In this document: positions 17,578-26,001 of the stretch, piece after piece
How positions within the stretch are numbered: position 1 is the stretch's first letter
How the letters are laid out: each line of letters opens with the position of its first letter
The notes under the pieces: model-generated
What the model saw: only the letters and a program-made list of their open reading frames with translations
Database searches by the model: none
Told to the model about the DNA's origin: nothing
Source of the DNA: Echinicola vietnamensis DSM 17526
GTDB taxonomy: Bacteria > Bacteroidota > Bacteroidia > Cytophagales > Cyclobacteriaceae
NCBI RefSeq assembly: GCF_000325705.1
Contig: NC_019904.1
Coordinates: forward strand, 5,544,041 to 5,608,040
Length of the DNA: 64,000 nt
Direction: 5' to 3'
Position numbers and translations under genes: made by a program

Positions 17578-20500
17578 TCAGAAAGTTAGCTGGATTCCTC
17601 CGAGAAATGTCCTGGCAGCAGGAAACTGCCCAAAATCTATCCCCATCCCTAAGGACTGGTCGATTTCAGTTCGCACAGCAATCTCTGGATCATATCCAGA
17701 ATAATCCGTAATCGTAAAAAGGTTTTGTGCCGAAACATAAATCCGCAAATTGGATATACTGTTTTTTGCTATGGACTGTAAAAAAGCATCTGGAACCGTA
17801 TAGCCCAAAGACAGGTTTTTTAAACGGGCATAGGAACCGTCTTCCACCCACCGCGAACTTGCCCGGGCATTGCCATTCGGATCTCCCGAAACCGCCCTAG
17901 GCACATCTGTCTGTGTATTGTTTGGGGTCCACCTGTCCAATACCACCGTGCTGGCATTGAACAGCCTGCTCATCCCTTCGGTATGGAACCGGATATTGCT
18001 GTATATCTCATTTCCCTGCACCCCTTGGAGAAAAAGAGATAGATCAAAATTCTTGAAATTGGCATTAAAATTTAGGCCATAGGTAAAATCCGGCATATAG
18101 TGCCCCAGATTGGTTCGGTCATCTGCACCAATGACCCCGTCGCCGTTGATATCCTTGAACTTGATATCCCCTGCTTGGGCATTGGGCTGTTGGCTGGTAT
18201 CCTCGCCGGTTTGGAAAATCCCTTCCACTTCCCATCCGTAAAAATAAGCGATAGGCTTACCTTCTTCCGTATAGGTCATGGGATCCCCTTGGAAAGCCGG
18301 GCCAAAAATTGAATTTCCCGATCCAAGGGATATCAATTCATTATTGACAAAGCCAATATTACCATTGACGCCAAACTGGAAACTCCCGGTCTTCTTTTGA
18401 TAGCCCGCGGTAAACTCCATTCCACGATTTCTAACCGTCCCCACATTGGCCACCGGCGCTACATCAAACCCTAAAGAAGGCGGCACGGGCACTCCCAGGA
18501 TCATGTCCTCTGTCTTGTTGTCAAACCATTCCGCAGTAAAGGTGATCTGATCATTCAAAATCCCCAGATCCAACCCGATATTCTTCATAATGGTCGTTTC
18601 CCACTTCAGGTCTTCATTTGCCAAGGCATTGATCGTGCTGCCTCCCGCGAGGGTTCCGTTGAAGTTGTAGAACATATTGGAATTGATGGTCGCTTGATAT
18701 ACATAATCACCTATCCGGTCATTTCCGGTCTCTCCATAGCTCGCCCTCAACTTCAAATCACTGATGGCTCCGGCGCTTTGCATAAACCCTTCCTCACTGA
18801 TTCGCCAACCGGCAGATACAGAAGGGAAAATCCCCCATTTGTTATCTGGTCCGAATCGTGATCCCCCATCCCGGCGGATGCTTGCACTCAGCAGGTACCG
18901 CTGTTTATAATCATAATTGACACGACCAACATAGGAAATCAGCCCATACTCGGTTTTCTCACTTGTCGTGACCTGGTTTTGGACCCCTTGTAGCTCCCTG
19001 ACATCATTGGTCAGTTCATTTTGGCCCGATCCCGTAAGGGATGATGAAATGAACGTCTGCTTTTCTATCACACCCAGCAAGTCCAAATGGTGTCCTCCGA
19101 AATCTTTGTTATAGGAAAACTGATTGCTAAAAAGTGGGGATACGTAAGAATTTCGGGTTTGGCTGATGGCGGCAAATACCTGAAACATAAAATCGCCCGC
19201 ATTGAACATGGGCGTATATTCATTTCGCTGCCCTGTGGTAATGTCAAGGCCCGTCATAAATTTATAATGAAAGCCCTCCAGTATTTTCACATCAATATAG
19301 GCAGAGCCCAAGATCTTAAAATCCTGGTACCGGTCCTGTTTGAGCGCTGCGTTCAGCACTGGGTTTTCCGGATCCGAACCATCCTCGGTATCCGTAGCCC
19401 TAAAACCTCCCTGTCTGCTGGGATCCCTGACAGGAATATAAGGAACCATCTTGACCATATGCTCCATCTGGCTTCGTCCTCCGCTGAATGGCTCGTCATT
19501 TCGATTGGTATAAGACACGGTAAGGGTTTGCCCTACAGACACCCTATCGCCAAGATCAAACTGAGTATTCGCCCGGAAGGAAACCCGCTCGAAGTCTACC
19601 CCTTTCATAATCCCATCTTGGGCAAAATACCCCATGGAAATATTGTATAGACTGCTCTCCCCTCCACCGGAAACACTGACGTTATAATCCTGGATCGGGG
19701 CAGATTGGAACATCTCATCCTGCCAATCGGTACGGACATTGGCAAATTCACCCAAATCATTAAAACGTTGTGGGATATCATCCCCTGAATTGGTCAAAAG
19801 TTCACGTCCGAAATCAAGGTATTGGTCTACATTTAGCAAATCCAAGGTCTTCCAGGCATTTTGGACGCCATAATAAGCGTCCAAGGAGACTTTCGGTTTG
19901 CCCTTGTTACCTTTCTTAGTGGTTACCAAGACTACACCATTGGCGGCACGGGATCCGTAAATGGCAGCCGTAGAGGCGTCCTTTAACACTTCAATCGACT
20001 CGATATCAGCAGGATTGATCTGATTCAACCCACTTGCCGGCATCCCATCGATAACATATAACGGGTCATTATTACCAACGGTGCCTATTCCCCGAATTCG
20101 CACCACCGGATCAGCTCCCGGGGCACCGGCATTGGTTACGGACACGTTAGCTGCCCTTCCCTGCATGGCCGAAGCCAAATTTGGAACCGGCAATTCCCTG
20201 ATCTCTTCGGCGCTCACCGAGGATATCGCTCCGGTAACTTTTGCCCGCTCCTGCGAACCATATCCCACTACAACGACTTCATTTAATGCAGAAAGATTCT
20301 CCTCAAGAACCACATTAATAGTGGTCTGATTACCTACTTTCATCTCATGGCTAGCATAACCAATAAAAGAAAAAACGAGAAGGGATTCCCGAGAAGGCAC
20401 TTCAATACTAAACTCGCCGTCAAGATTGGTAATGGATCCTTGGGTGGTACCTCTTACAGAGACATTTGCACCTGGCAAAGGCTCTCCAGTTGGGGCTCTT

Positions 20501-20634
20501 ACTGTTCCTGTAATGATCAGGTCTTGGGCGGAAACGTTTCCGGAAAAACAGCCAATAAAAATAATTAAGGTGGCCAGCTTCCAAATTCCCTTTTGGTAGC
20601 GCACCGGTTTTCTTGGGTTGATAGATAGGGTCAT
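17578..20634 (-). CDS. SusC/RagA-family TonB-linked outer-membrane transporter (pair 2)
   Basis: This 1018-residue protein is the TonB-dependent import channel of pair 2. A somewhat long N-terminus leads into a signal peptide (IIFIGCFSGNVSAQ), a regulatory-like domain (about 38-115, with GEPLPGANVSVRGT), the VVVGYG box, a plug with AAIYGSRAANGVVLV, and a barrel with the usual SusC segments GSRFGPDNKWGIFPS and YVSAQNLFTITDYSGYDPE. Its sequence differs clearly from pair 1 throughout the barrel, so this is not a local duplication. The leader upstream is AT-rich, with a short inverted repeat 22 bases before the start. Confidence 0.94.
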   Translation of the reverse strand: MTLSINPRKPVRYQKGIWKLATLIIFIGCFSGNVSAQDLIITGTVRAPTGEPLPGANVSVRGTTQGSITNLDGEFSIEVPSRESLLVFSFIGYASHEMKVGNQTTINVVLEENLSALNEVVVVGYGSQERAKVTGAISSVSAEEIRELPVPNLASAMQGRAANVSVTNAGAPGADPVVRIRGIGTVGNNDPLYVIDGMPASGLNQINPADIESIEVLKDASTAAIYGSRAANGVVLVTTKKGNKGKPKVSLDAYYGVQNAWKTLDLLNVDQYLDFGRELLTNSGDDIPQRFNDLGEFANVRTDWQDEMFQSAPIQDYNVSVSGGGESSLYNISMGYFAQDGIMKGVDFERVSFRANTQFDLGDRVSVGQTLTVSYTNRNDEPFSGGRSQMEHMVKMVPYIPVRDPSRQGGFRATDTEDGSDPENPVLNAALKQDRYQDFKILGSAYIDVKILEGFHYKFMTGLDITTGQRNEYTPMFNAGDFMFQVFAAISQTRNSYVSPLFSNQFSYNKDFGGHHLDLLGVIEKQTFISSSLTGSGQNELTNDVRELQGVQNQVTTSEKTEYGLISYVGRVNYDYKQRYLLSASIRRDGGSRFGPDNKWGIFPSVSAGWRISEEGFMQSAGAISDLKLRASYGETGNDRIGDYVYQATINSNMFYNFNGTLAGGSTINALANEDLKWETTIMKNIGLDLGILNDQITFTAEWFDNKTEDMILGVPVPPSLGFDVAPVANVGTVRNRGMEFTAGYQKKTGSFQFGVNGNIGFVNNELISLGSGNSIFGPAFQGDPMTYTEEGKPIAYFYGWEVEGIFQTGEDTSQQPNAQAGDIKFKDINGDGVIGADDRTNLGHYMPDFTYGLNFNANFKNFDLSLFLQGVQGNEIYSNIRFHTEGMSRLFNASTVVLDRWTPNNTQTDVPRAVSGDPNGNARASSRWVEDGSYARLKNLSLGYTVPDAFLQSIAKNSISNLRIYVSAQNLFTITDYSGYDPEIAVRTEIDQSLGMGIDFGQFPAARTFLGGIQLTF

Positions 20635-20655
20635 ACGGTGTGGTTAATTAGGGGT

Positions 20656-20680
20656 TGATTCTTTTTCTAAACAAGAATCA
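20656..20680. promoter_or_regulatory. Inverted repeat in the leader of susC pair 2
   Basis: TGATTCTT (20656-20663) and AAGAATCA (20673-20680) form a perfect 8-base dyad with a 9-base spacer, 22 bases before the susC start. It may be an operator or a leader hairpin. Confidence 0.35.
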
Positions 20681-21061
20681 TTTTAATACTATTATACCCT
20701 AAATTACACGTAATCAGACAAATATCAAATTATAAAAACATTAATATTATAATTCATATCATAATTGGATTTATGAAATCGATACCATACTATATTTATT
20801 ACTATTTTTTGGAATAAAATTTACAAAAACAACATGTAACATCCTTATGAAATTTTTATAACCCACTCACAAAACCATTTAAACTCAAAACAAACCTCTT
20901 ATAACACCTTTAAAGCATGTTCCACAGAGCATAATTACAACCGATTTCTATAAGTCCCATTATATTGTTAAAAGTCCTCCCAAGCACTGGGGGACAAAAC
21001 CATCCTCTTGCCTCTCTCGTCCAATCATCGCCATGTCCATGGAAAATCATCACAGCATTGT
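20681..21061. other. Divergent intergenic region, susC pair 2 and DUF4924 gene
   Basis: About 380 bases, strongly AT-rich in the left two thirds. It must carry the promoter of the SusC/SusD operon on the minus strand. I see no coding frame with family resemblance; an open frame from 20965 runs into the DUF4924 gene but its first 43 codons look non-coding. Confidence 0.45.
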
Positions 21062-21069
21062 TATCTTTG
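21062..21069 (+). promoter_or_regulatory. -7 box for the DUF4924 gene
   Basis: TATCTTTG followed by C is a perfect TAnnTTTG match, 25 bases before the ATG at 21094, and supports that start over the longer frame. Confidence 0.55.
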
Positions 21070-21093
21070 CACCCTTACCACAAAGACCTTCTC

Positions 21094-21636
21094 ATGAAAA
21101 AATTGGCCGCAAAGAAAAAGCAGCAAAACATAGGCGAATACATTGTGTACATGTACCAAATGGAAGACCTGCTCCGTTCCTACCAATTCAACATGGACGA
21201 AGTAAGTCAGTATGTGGTTTCCCACTATCCAGTGACACCGGATGAAAAAAAAGAAATCACCGGATGGTTTGAAACGTTATCAAAGGATATGCAGGAAGAG
21301 GGCATTCAGGAAACAGGACACCTGAAAGCCACCCAACAGGAAGTCCAAAAACTGGCAGAAATCCACTGGGAATTGTTAAAGACTGACAAAGACTATTTTT
21401 CCATATACAATGAAGCGAAGCCTCACGTAATTGCCTCCATCATGGCAGCAGAAGGCCAGGACATTGGACACGAGATCCAAATTTGCATCAATGGTGTATA
21501 CGGGCTCTTATTGTGCCGCCTGACCGGTAAAAAACTCACCTCGGAACAAGAAAAAGCTGCGCAAGCATTTGGAAAGGTATTGAGCTACCTCAACCTTGTT
21601 TATATGGACCGTAATAGACAAGTGCCACAAGGATAA
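21094..21636 (+). CDS. DUF4924 family protein
   Basis: I recognise this as the small cytoplasmic family DUF4924, found mainly in Bacteroidota and of unknown function. From the ATG at 21094 it has 180 residues and opens with the family-typical MKKLAAKKKQQNIGEYIVYM, then MEDLLRSYQFNMDEV. No signal peptide or membrane segment is seen; the sequence is predicted to be mostly helical. An upstream extension to 20965 in the same frame is rejected because a -7 box sits inside it. The gene ends tail-to-tail with the helicase, 21 bases apart, with a small hairpin TAGCGCA/TGCGCTA (21640-21660) across the gap. Confidence 0.8.
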   Translation: MKKLAAKKKQQNIGEYIVYMYQMEDLLRSYQFNMDEVSQYVVSHYPVTPDEKKEITGWFETLSKDMQEEGIQETGHLKATQQEVQKLAEIHWELLKTDKDYFSIYNEAKPHVIASIMAAEGQDIGHEIQICINGVYGLLLCRLTGKKLTSEQEKAAQAFGKVLSYLNLVYMDRNRQVPQG

Positions 21637-21657
21637 ATCTAGCGCATTTCACCTGCG

Positions 21658-23589
21658 CTAAAACTCCATATACTCGTAGATACTGCTGTAAAGCCCGTTA
21701 TCATTGACAAAATCCAAAAATTTTTGGTAAAATGGATGGGTGCTCAAGGTGCCACTGTCCCCGACGACCATTAATTTCCGCTTGGCTCGCGTGAGGGCTA
21801 CGTTCATGCGTCTGGTATCGGCCAAAAACCCGATTTCCCCTTCGTCATTTGACCGCACCATGCTGATCAGGACCACATCCCTCTCTTGCCCTTGGAAACC
21901 GTCGATCGTGCCAATGGTGACATGATCCGACAACTGCCTCAAGTTTTCATACTCGCTTCCTTCTTCCATCAGCTCTGCCAATTTCTTGACTTGGGCCTTA
22001 TAGGGCGAAATAACCCCAATGGTAAAAGCCTTTTCCTTAAAAGTTGACACCCCAATTTTTTCCACCAGCTTCTCCAACATCCCCAGCCCAAAGCGTGCCT
22101 CATCTGTATTCAGCTTACTCAACGAATCCTTTTCCAGGTGTTCACCAAAGCCGCTACCTGCCGTATCGATATACGCCATCACCCTTTCGTCATGGCCCAG
22201 AAAATGTTCATCGGTCAAAGCGGCCGCTTCCAATTGTCCGTGGTAAAAATACTCACTTGAAAACCGCATGATAAGTTCCGGCATCCGGTACTGGACCCTG
22301 AGCATACGACTGGCTTCTGGTTGCCGCTGAATCACTTTTTCAAAAAGGGTTTCACTGAGACCGTCCTTCGCCGCCTCATAGGACTTGATGGTCGGGGGAA
22401 GCTGGCAGTGATCCCCAGCCATCACTATTTTTTGGGCTTTTAATACCGGAATCCATGTGGCAGGCTCAAGTCCTTGTGCAGCCTCATCGATAAATACCAC
22501 CGGAAACGCCATCCCTTTCAGCACGGGGTGATTGGCCCCGACGAGCGTGGTGGCGATGACTTGGTTTTGTTGGAATACATCGTAAAGAATATAGTCCTCC
22601 AAATGCCTGGCAGCCTCTTTTACCTTGGAAGCCTCTGCAAACAACTGCTTCCGCTGCTGCCGCTCTGCAGCACCAAAATTCCGCTTATATTTCCTTCCCA
22701 GTTTACGGTATTCCTCTGCTGCCTTGCGCAATTTCTTCAAATCCCTAAAACTACTGTGCTGGGCTATTTTGGCATCCAGCGTCTGCTCCAACAATTCGTC
22801 GTCCACCCTTGCCGGATGCCCAATGCGCAATGTGGAAAGGCCTATGGCAAGGAGTTTTTCGACCAGCAGGTCCACTGCAGCATTGCTGGGGGCACACACC
22901 AACACTTGTCGATGTGACCGTAAGGTTTCCTCGATGGCCTGCACCATGGTCGTGGTCTTGCCTGTCCCGGGAGGGCCGTGCACCAAGGCCACCTCTTGGG
23001 CTGCCAACACCATTTCCACCGCCTCCACTTGGCTGTGGTTTAGATGAGGCGCCTCCACTGACTTGGGCAATCCTCTAACAAAAGAAGCCTTTTCCTGCCC
23101 TAAAAGGACATTTCTCAACTGCCCCAATCGGCCTTCGCCCGCCTTGATCACCTGCTGTACGGCATACTCCATCTCTCGGTAACTGGCTTCATCAAAATGC
23201 AGGTCAACACCAAGTTTGCCGTCATGGAGCCAATCCGGCCATTCATGGCCCATCAAGGTAACCACCATGGTGTTTTTCTTCACCATATTCACCACACCAT
23301 TGGTGCGCAAGGGAGCACCATCAGAAAAATTAGAGAACAAGGAAACGGTTTTTCCTGATTGGAAGCCATGCGAAAGCCGGGTGTCTGCTCTTTCCACCTC
23401 CACAATCAACCGGTCTCCCAGCCCTACCTTCGTCTTCACCAGCTGCACGGGATACCAGCAGATCCCTTCCTTCTGCTTATCGGCGACCGAAGCACTGAGG
23501 GTTTTGGCCCGGTATTGCTCCAGGTCTTCTTTCCACTCTTTCTTTAAAAGTTGTAAAGTTATTTTTAATTCTTCCTGTATTCTCGACAT
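21658..23589 (-). CDS. UPF1/IGHMBP2-like superfamily 1 helicase
   Basis: The 643-residue protein is an SF1B-type DNA/RNA helicase related to IGHMBP2, Upf1 and Dna2, which use ATP to move along nucleic acid. An N-terminal beta-rich region (about 1-160) precedes motif I GPPGTGKTTT, motif II with FIDEAAQ, motif III GDHCQLPPT, motif IV near QYRMPELI, motif V GTIDGFQGQERDVVLISMVR and motif VI NVALTRAKRKL. The start is the ATG at 23589; the codon before is TTG. Its cellular role in Bacteroidota is not established. It points towards the DUF4924 gene. Confidence 0.92.
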   Translation of the reverse strand: MSRIQEELKITLQLLKKEWKEDLEQYRAKTLSASVADKQKEGICWYPVQLVKTKVGLGDRLIVEVERADTRLSHGFQSGKTVSLFSNFSDGAPLRTNGVVNMVKKNTMVVTLMGHEWPDWLHDGKLGVDLHFDEASYREMEYAVQQVIKAGEGRLGQLRNVLLGQEKASFVRGLPKSVEAPHLNHSQVEAVEMVLAAQEVALVHGPPGTGKTTTMVQAIEETLRSHRQVLVCAPSNAAVDLLVEKLLAIGLSTLRIGHPARVDDELLEQTLDAKIAQHSSFRDLKKLRKAAEEYRKLGRKYKRNFGAAERQQRKQLFAEASKVKEAARHLEDYILYDVFQQNQVIATTLVGANHPVLKGMAFPVVFIDEAAQGLEPATWIPVLKAQKIVMAGDHCQLPPTIKSYEAAKDGLSETLFEKVIQRQPEASRMLRVQYRMPELIMRFSSEYFYHGQLEAAALTDEHFLGHDERVMAYIDTAGSGFGEHLEKDSLSKLNTDEARFGLGMLEKLVEKIGVSTFKEKAFTIGVISPYKAQVKKLAELMEEGSEYENLRQLSDHVTIGTIDGFQGQERDVVLISMVRSNDEGEIGFLADTRRMNVALTRAKRKLMVVGDSGTLSTHPFYQKFLDFVNDNGLYSSIYEYMEF

Positions 23590-23661
23590 CAATGGTTATT
23601 TTTAATATTCAAAACTAATGTAATTAAACCGAGTTTTCAGGCATCTAAACGTTTTTCAACA

Positions 23662-24267
23662 TTGAACTTTTTGGCACACGCATATCTATCATTTGACCAG
23701 CCTAAGGTTTTGCTCGGAAACTTTATCGGGGACTTTGTACGCGGCAATGTGGACGAGCAGTTTGAGCCTGAAATCGCCATAGGCATCCACCTGCACAGGG
23801 AAATTGACCATTTCACAGACACTCATCCCGTGGTAAAGGAAGCCCAGGAAATGCTCAAGCCCCTCTACAAACGCTATTCCCTGGTCATTACCGATGTCTA
23901 TTTTGATTACTTCTTGAGCAAACACTGGAAAGCGTATGACGACAGAAGTATACAGGAATTTTCACAGCAGGTCTATGCACTGGTGGACCAAAACAAGCAA
24001 AAACTCCCCAAAAGTTTTCTACAACTATTCCGCCACATGAAAAAAGGCGATTGGCTGGTCGCCTATGGCACCTTGGATGGCATGAAATCAACCTTGACAG
24101 GTATTTCCAAACTTACTACTTTTGAATCCAACATGGGATCTGCCCATTTGTTCCTCCAGCAACATGAAAAAACGCTAAAGGGATATTTTGACCGCTTCTT
24201 CCCAGATTTGATCACCTTCTCCAAGCAAAAACTGGAGGAACTAAGCAAAGACTATGATTCATTGTAA
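23662..24267 (+). CDS. ACP phosphodiesterase-like protein (AcpH/DUF479 family)
   Basis: AcpH-type proteins of the HD superfamily remove the 4'-phosphopantetheine arm from acyl carrier protein. The 201-residue product opens with the diagnostic MNFLAHAYLS and continues with GNFIGDFVRG and IHLHREIDHFTDTH, which carry the metal-binding histidines and aspartates. The only start compatible with the conserved N-terminus is a TTG at 23662; upstream the frame has no ATG. Activity on ACP in Bacteroidota is inferred from family. It overlaps the next gene by 14 bases, so translation of the two is probably coupled. Confidence 0.87.
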   Translation: MNFLAHAYLSFDQPKVLLGNFIGDFVRGNVDEQFEPEIAIGIHLHREIDHFTDTHPVVKEAQEMLKPLYKRYSLVITDVYFDYFLSKHWKAYDDRSIQEFSQQVYALVDQNKQKLPKSFLQLFRHMKKGDWLVAYGTLDGMKSTLTGISKLTTFESNMGSAHLFLQQHEKTLKGYFDRFFPDLITFSKQKLEELSKDYDSL

Positions 24268-24703
24268 ACCAAAACGGTCCACATATATTTCTTTGGGGAT
24301 TGTCGTCGCTATCCTCTTTGCAGGCCTGAGCTATATCCTTCACGATTTTAGCACGGTAAGAACCTATGGCTTGGCCTTTTACCTGATCAGCGCCAGTATC
24401 CTAACCGTGGTCCTGCTCATGCTGTTGGTGAAGATGATGGCCGGATACCGGTTCGTATCAGCAGGAAAAGGAAAGATCATGGTAAGACTGCCCCTCAGGG
24501 GAATGAAAAAAGACTATGCCATAGCGGACGTGCTAGCTTGGCAGGAAGAAATCGTCCACACCAATAAAAAAGAATTCAGGCAATTGACCATCGTATTTGA
24601 TGACAAAAGATCTATCAGCCTCAGCAACCATGAGCATGTCAATTACATCGAACTCTACAAATACCTGATCAAAAAAGTCCCCAAGAAAAAGGTAAAGGGC
24701 TGA
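24254..24703 (+). CDS. Hypothetical membrane protein with two N-terminal TM segments
   Basis: I do not recognise this 149-residue protein as a named family. It shows two hydrophobic segments (about residues 11-29 and 40-61), then a soluble C-terminal half (about 65-149) with alternating hydrophobic residues that could fold as a small PH-like beta domain (GKIMVRLPLRG, LTIVFDDKRSISL). It overlaps the AcpH-like gene by 14 bases and very likely belongs to its operon. The stop codon TGA forms the first bases of the long palindrome at 24701-24845. Confidence 0.7.
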   Translation: MIHCKPKRSTYISLGIVVAILFAGLSYILHDFSTVRTYGLAFYLISASILTVVLLMLLVKMMAGYRFVSAGKGKIMVRLPLRGMKKDYAIADVLAWQEEIVHTNKKEFRQLTIVFDDKRSISLSNHEHVNYIELYKYLIKKVPKKKVKG

Positions 24704-24845
24704 GATAGTATCAAGTACAAGGTATAAAGTACGAAGACGAAGCAATGGCGAAATAGAAGATTGAATATCGAAGAAATGATCGGGACATTAATGGCAGGAT
24801 ATCCCATTTCGCTGTCCCGACCCACTTCTTGATACTGACATCTCA
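24701..24845. repeat. Palindromic MITE-like element between convergent genes
   Basis: The outer arms are TGAGAT (24701-24706) plus AGTATCAAG (24707-24715), and CTTGATACT (24828-24836) plus ATCTCA (24840-24845), so 15 bases pair apart from a 3-base bulge. An inner pair TCGGGACA (24780-24787) and TGTCCCGA (24813-24820) nests inside. The left arm continues into AAAGTACGAAGACGAAG, close to the end repeat of the 13253-13797 element. It fills the whole space between two convergent genes and may also act as a two-way terminator. Confidence 0.6.
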
Positions 24846-24847
24846 TT

Positions 24848-25900
24848 TCAATGCTTCCAATCGTACTGATCAAGGTTTTCCAAACAGGCATTTAGCAGCT
24901 TGATGCTTGCGGCAATATCATGCTTATGTGCCATTTCAATGACTTGGTGCATATGCCTGGTGGGAATGGATATTGCTCCGGCAATCGCGCCCTGTTTCCC
25001 CATACGCTGCACTCCTGCCGTATCCGTGCCGCCTGCGGTAAGGATCTCAGGCTGCCACTTGATCTGATGGCCGTCAGCTGTCTTTTTCATAAAGTCTACC
25101 ATTCTGTAATCACAAATGGTCATGGCATCCATTACCTTTATGGCAGTTCCTTTTCCAAGCTCGGTGACCTTTTCATGCGGAGAAGCTCCGGGCACATCAA
25201 ACGCAATGGTCGTATCCAAGGCAATGCCAAAATCAGGATTGACACCATGGGCCGCGACATTGGCTCCGCGGAGGCCTACTTCCTCTTGAACGGTAAAAGT
25301 GGCGTAGACATCATAAGGTGGATTTTCGATAGCCTTTAAGGCCTCGATCAAAATAAAAACTGCCACCCTGTTATCAATGGACTTACAGTTTACACAATCG
25401 CCCATTTCGATCAGCTCGCGATCCCTGGTCACAGAATCTCCCACTTGCACGTATTTTTCCACCTCTTCCTTGCTCATCCCCAGATCTATAAAATAATCGG
25501 TGGTCTTAGGAAGCTTGTTTCTTTCCTCTGGTGTCATGACATGGATGGGTTTGCTGCCCATCACCCCTACCAAATCCTTTTTGCCATGCACAATGACCCG
25601 TTGGGCAGTGAGGGTCTTGGGATCGAATCCTCCCAAGGTATGAAACCGCAAAAAGCCATTGTCGTCGATGTGCGTAACGATAAAGCCTATTTCATCCATA
25701 TGGGCCGCCACCATCACGCGCTTGCCATCAGGATTTTTGCTCCCTTTTTTGATCGCGATCACATTGCCTATATTGTCTACTTTCACCTCATCTACCAGAG
25801 GCGTCACTTCCTTGATGACCAATTCCCTGATTCGCTTTTCAAAACCAGGTGCACCGGCCACTTCACAAATTTGCTTCAACAGTCCTGTATTGATATTCAT
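24848..25900 (-). CDS. M42 family metallopeptidase (glutamyl aminopeptidase-like)
   Basis: M42 enzymes are cytoplasmic di-metal aminopeptidases that assemble into large TET-like shells and trim peptides. The 350-residue product has the family's metal-site segments: AAHMDEIGFIV with the first His and Asp, the catalytic Glu pair in VQEEVGLRGA, an Asp in LDTTIAFD, and the late His in PTRHMHQVIEM. Length is typical. The substrate preference cannot be read from sequence; some members were first described as endoglucanases, which is considered doubtful. It is followed by the palindromic element. Confidence 0.93.
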   Translation of the reverse strand: MNINTGLLKQICEVAGAPGFEKRIRELVIKEVTPLVDEVKVDNIGNVIAIKKGSKNPDGKRVMVAAHMDEIGFIVTHIDDNGFLRFHTLGGFDPKTLTAQRVIVHGKKDLVGVMGSKPIHVMTPEERNKLPKTTDYFIDLGMSKEEVEKYVQVGDSVTRDRELIEMGDCVNCKSIDNRVAVFILIEALKAIENPPYDVYATFTVQEEVGLRGANVAAHGVNPDFGIALDTTIAFDVPGASPHEKVTELGKGTAIKVMDAMTICDYRMVDFMKKTADGHQIKWQPEILTAGGTDTAGVQRMGKQGAIAGAISIPTRHMHQVIEMAHKHDIAASIKLLNACLENLDQYDWKH

Positions 25901-25951
25901 AGGTTTATCTTTTAATGGTTTCTTCTTTTAAAATCGGCAGGCTGAAAATAC

Positions 25952-25980
25952 AAAAAGGCCATCAGAATGACGGCCTTTTT
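25952..25980 (-). terminator. Intrinsic terminator after the PurF-like gene
   Basis: AAAAAGGCC and GGCCTTTTT form a perfect 9-base stem around an 11-base loop; on the minus strand it lies about 21 bases past the stop of the PurF-like gene, and it is symmetric enough to work on both strands. Confidence 0.85.
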
Positions 25981-26001
25981 GATTATATTTTGAACGTTTG
26001 T

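Noticed and set aside
21640..21660. TAGCGCA/TGCGCTA hairpin as a terminator
   Set aside because: No T-run on either strand; kept only as a note in the DUF4924 entry.
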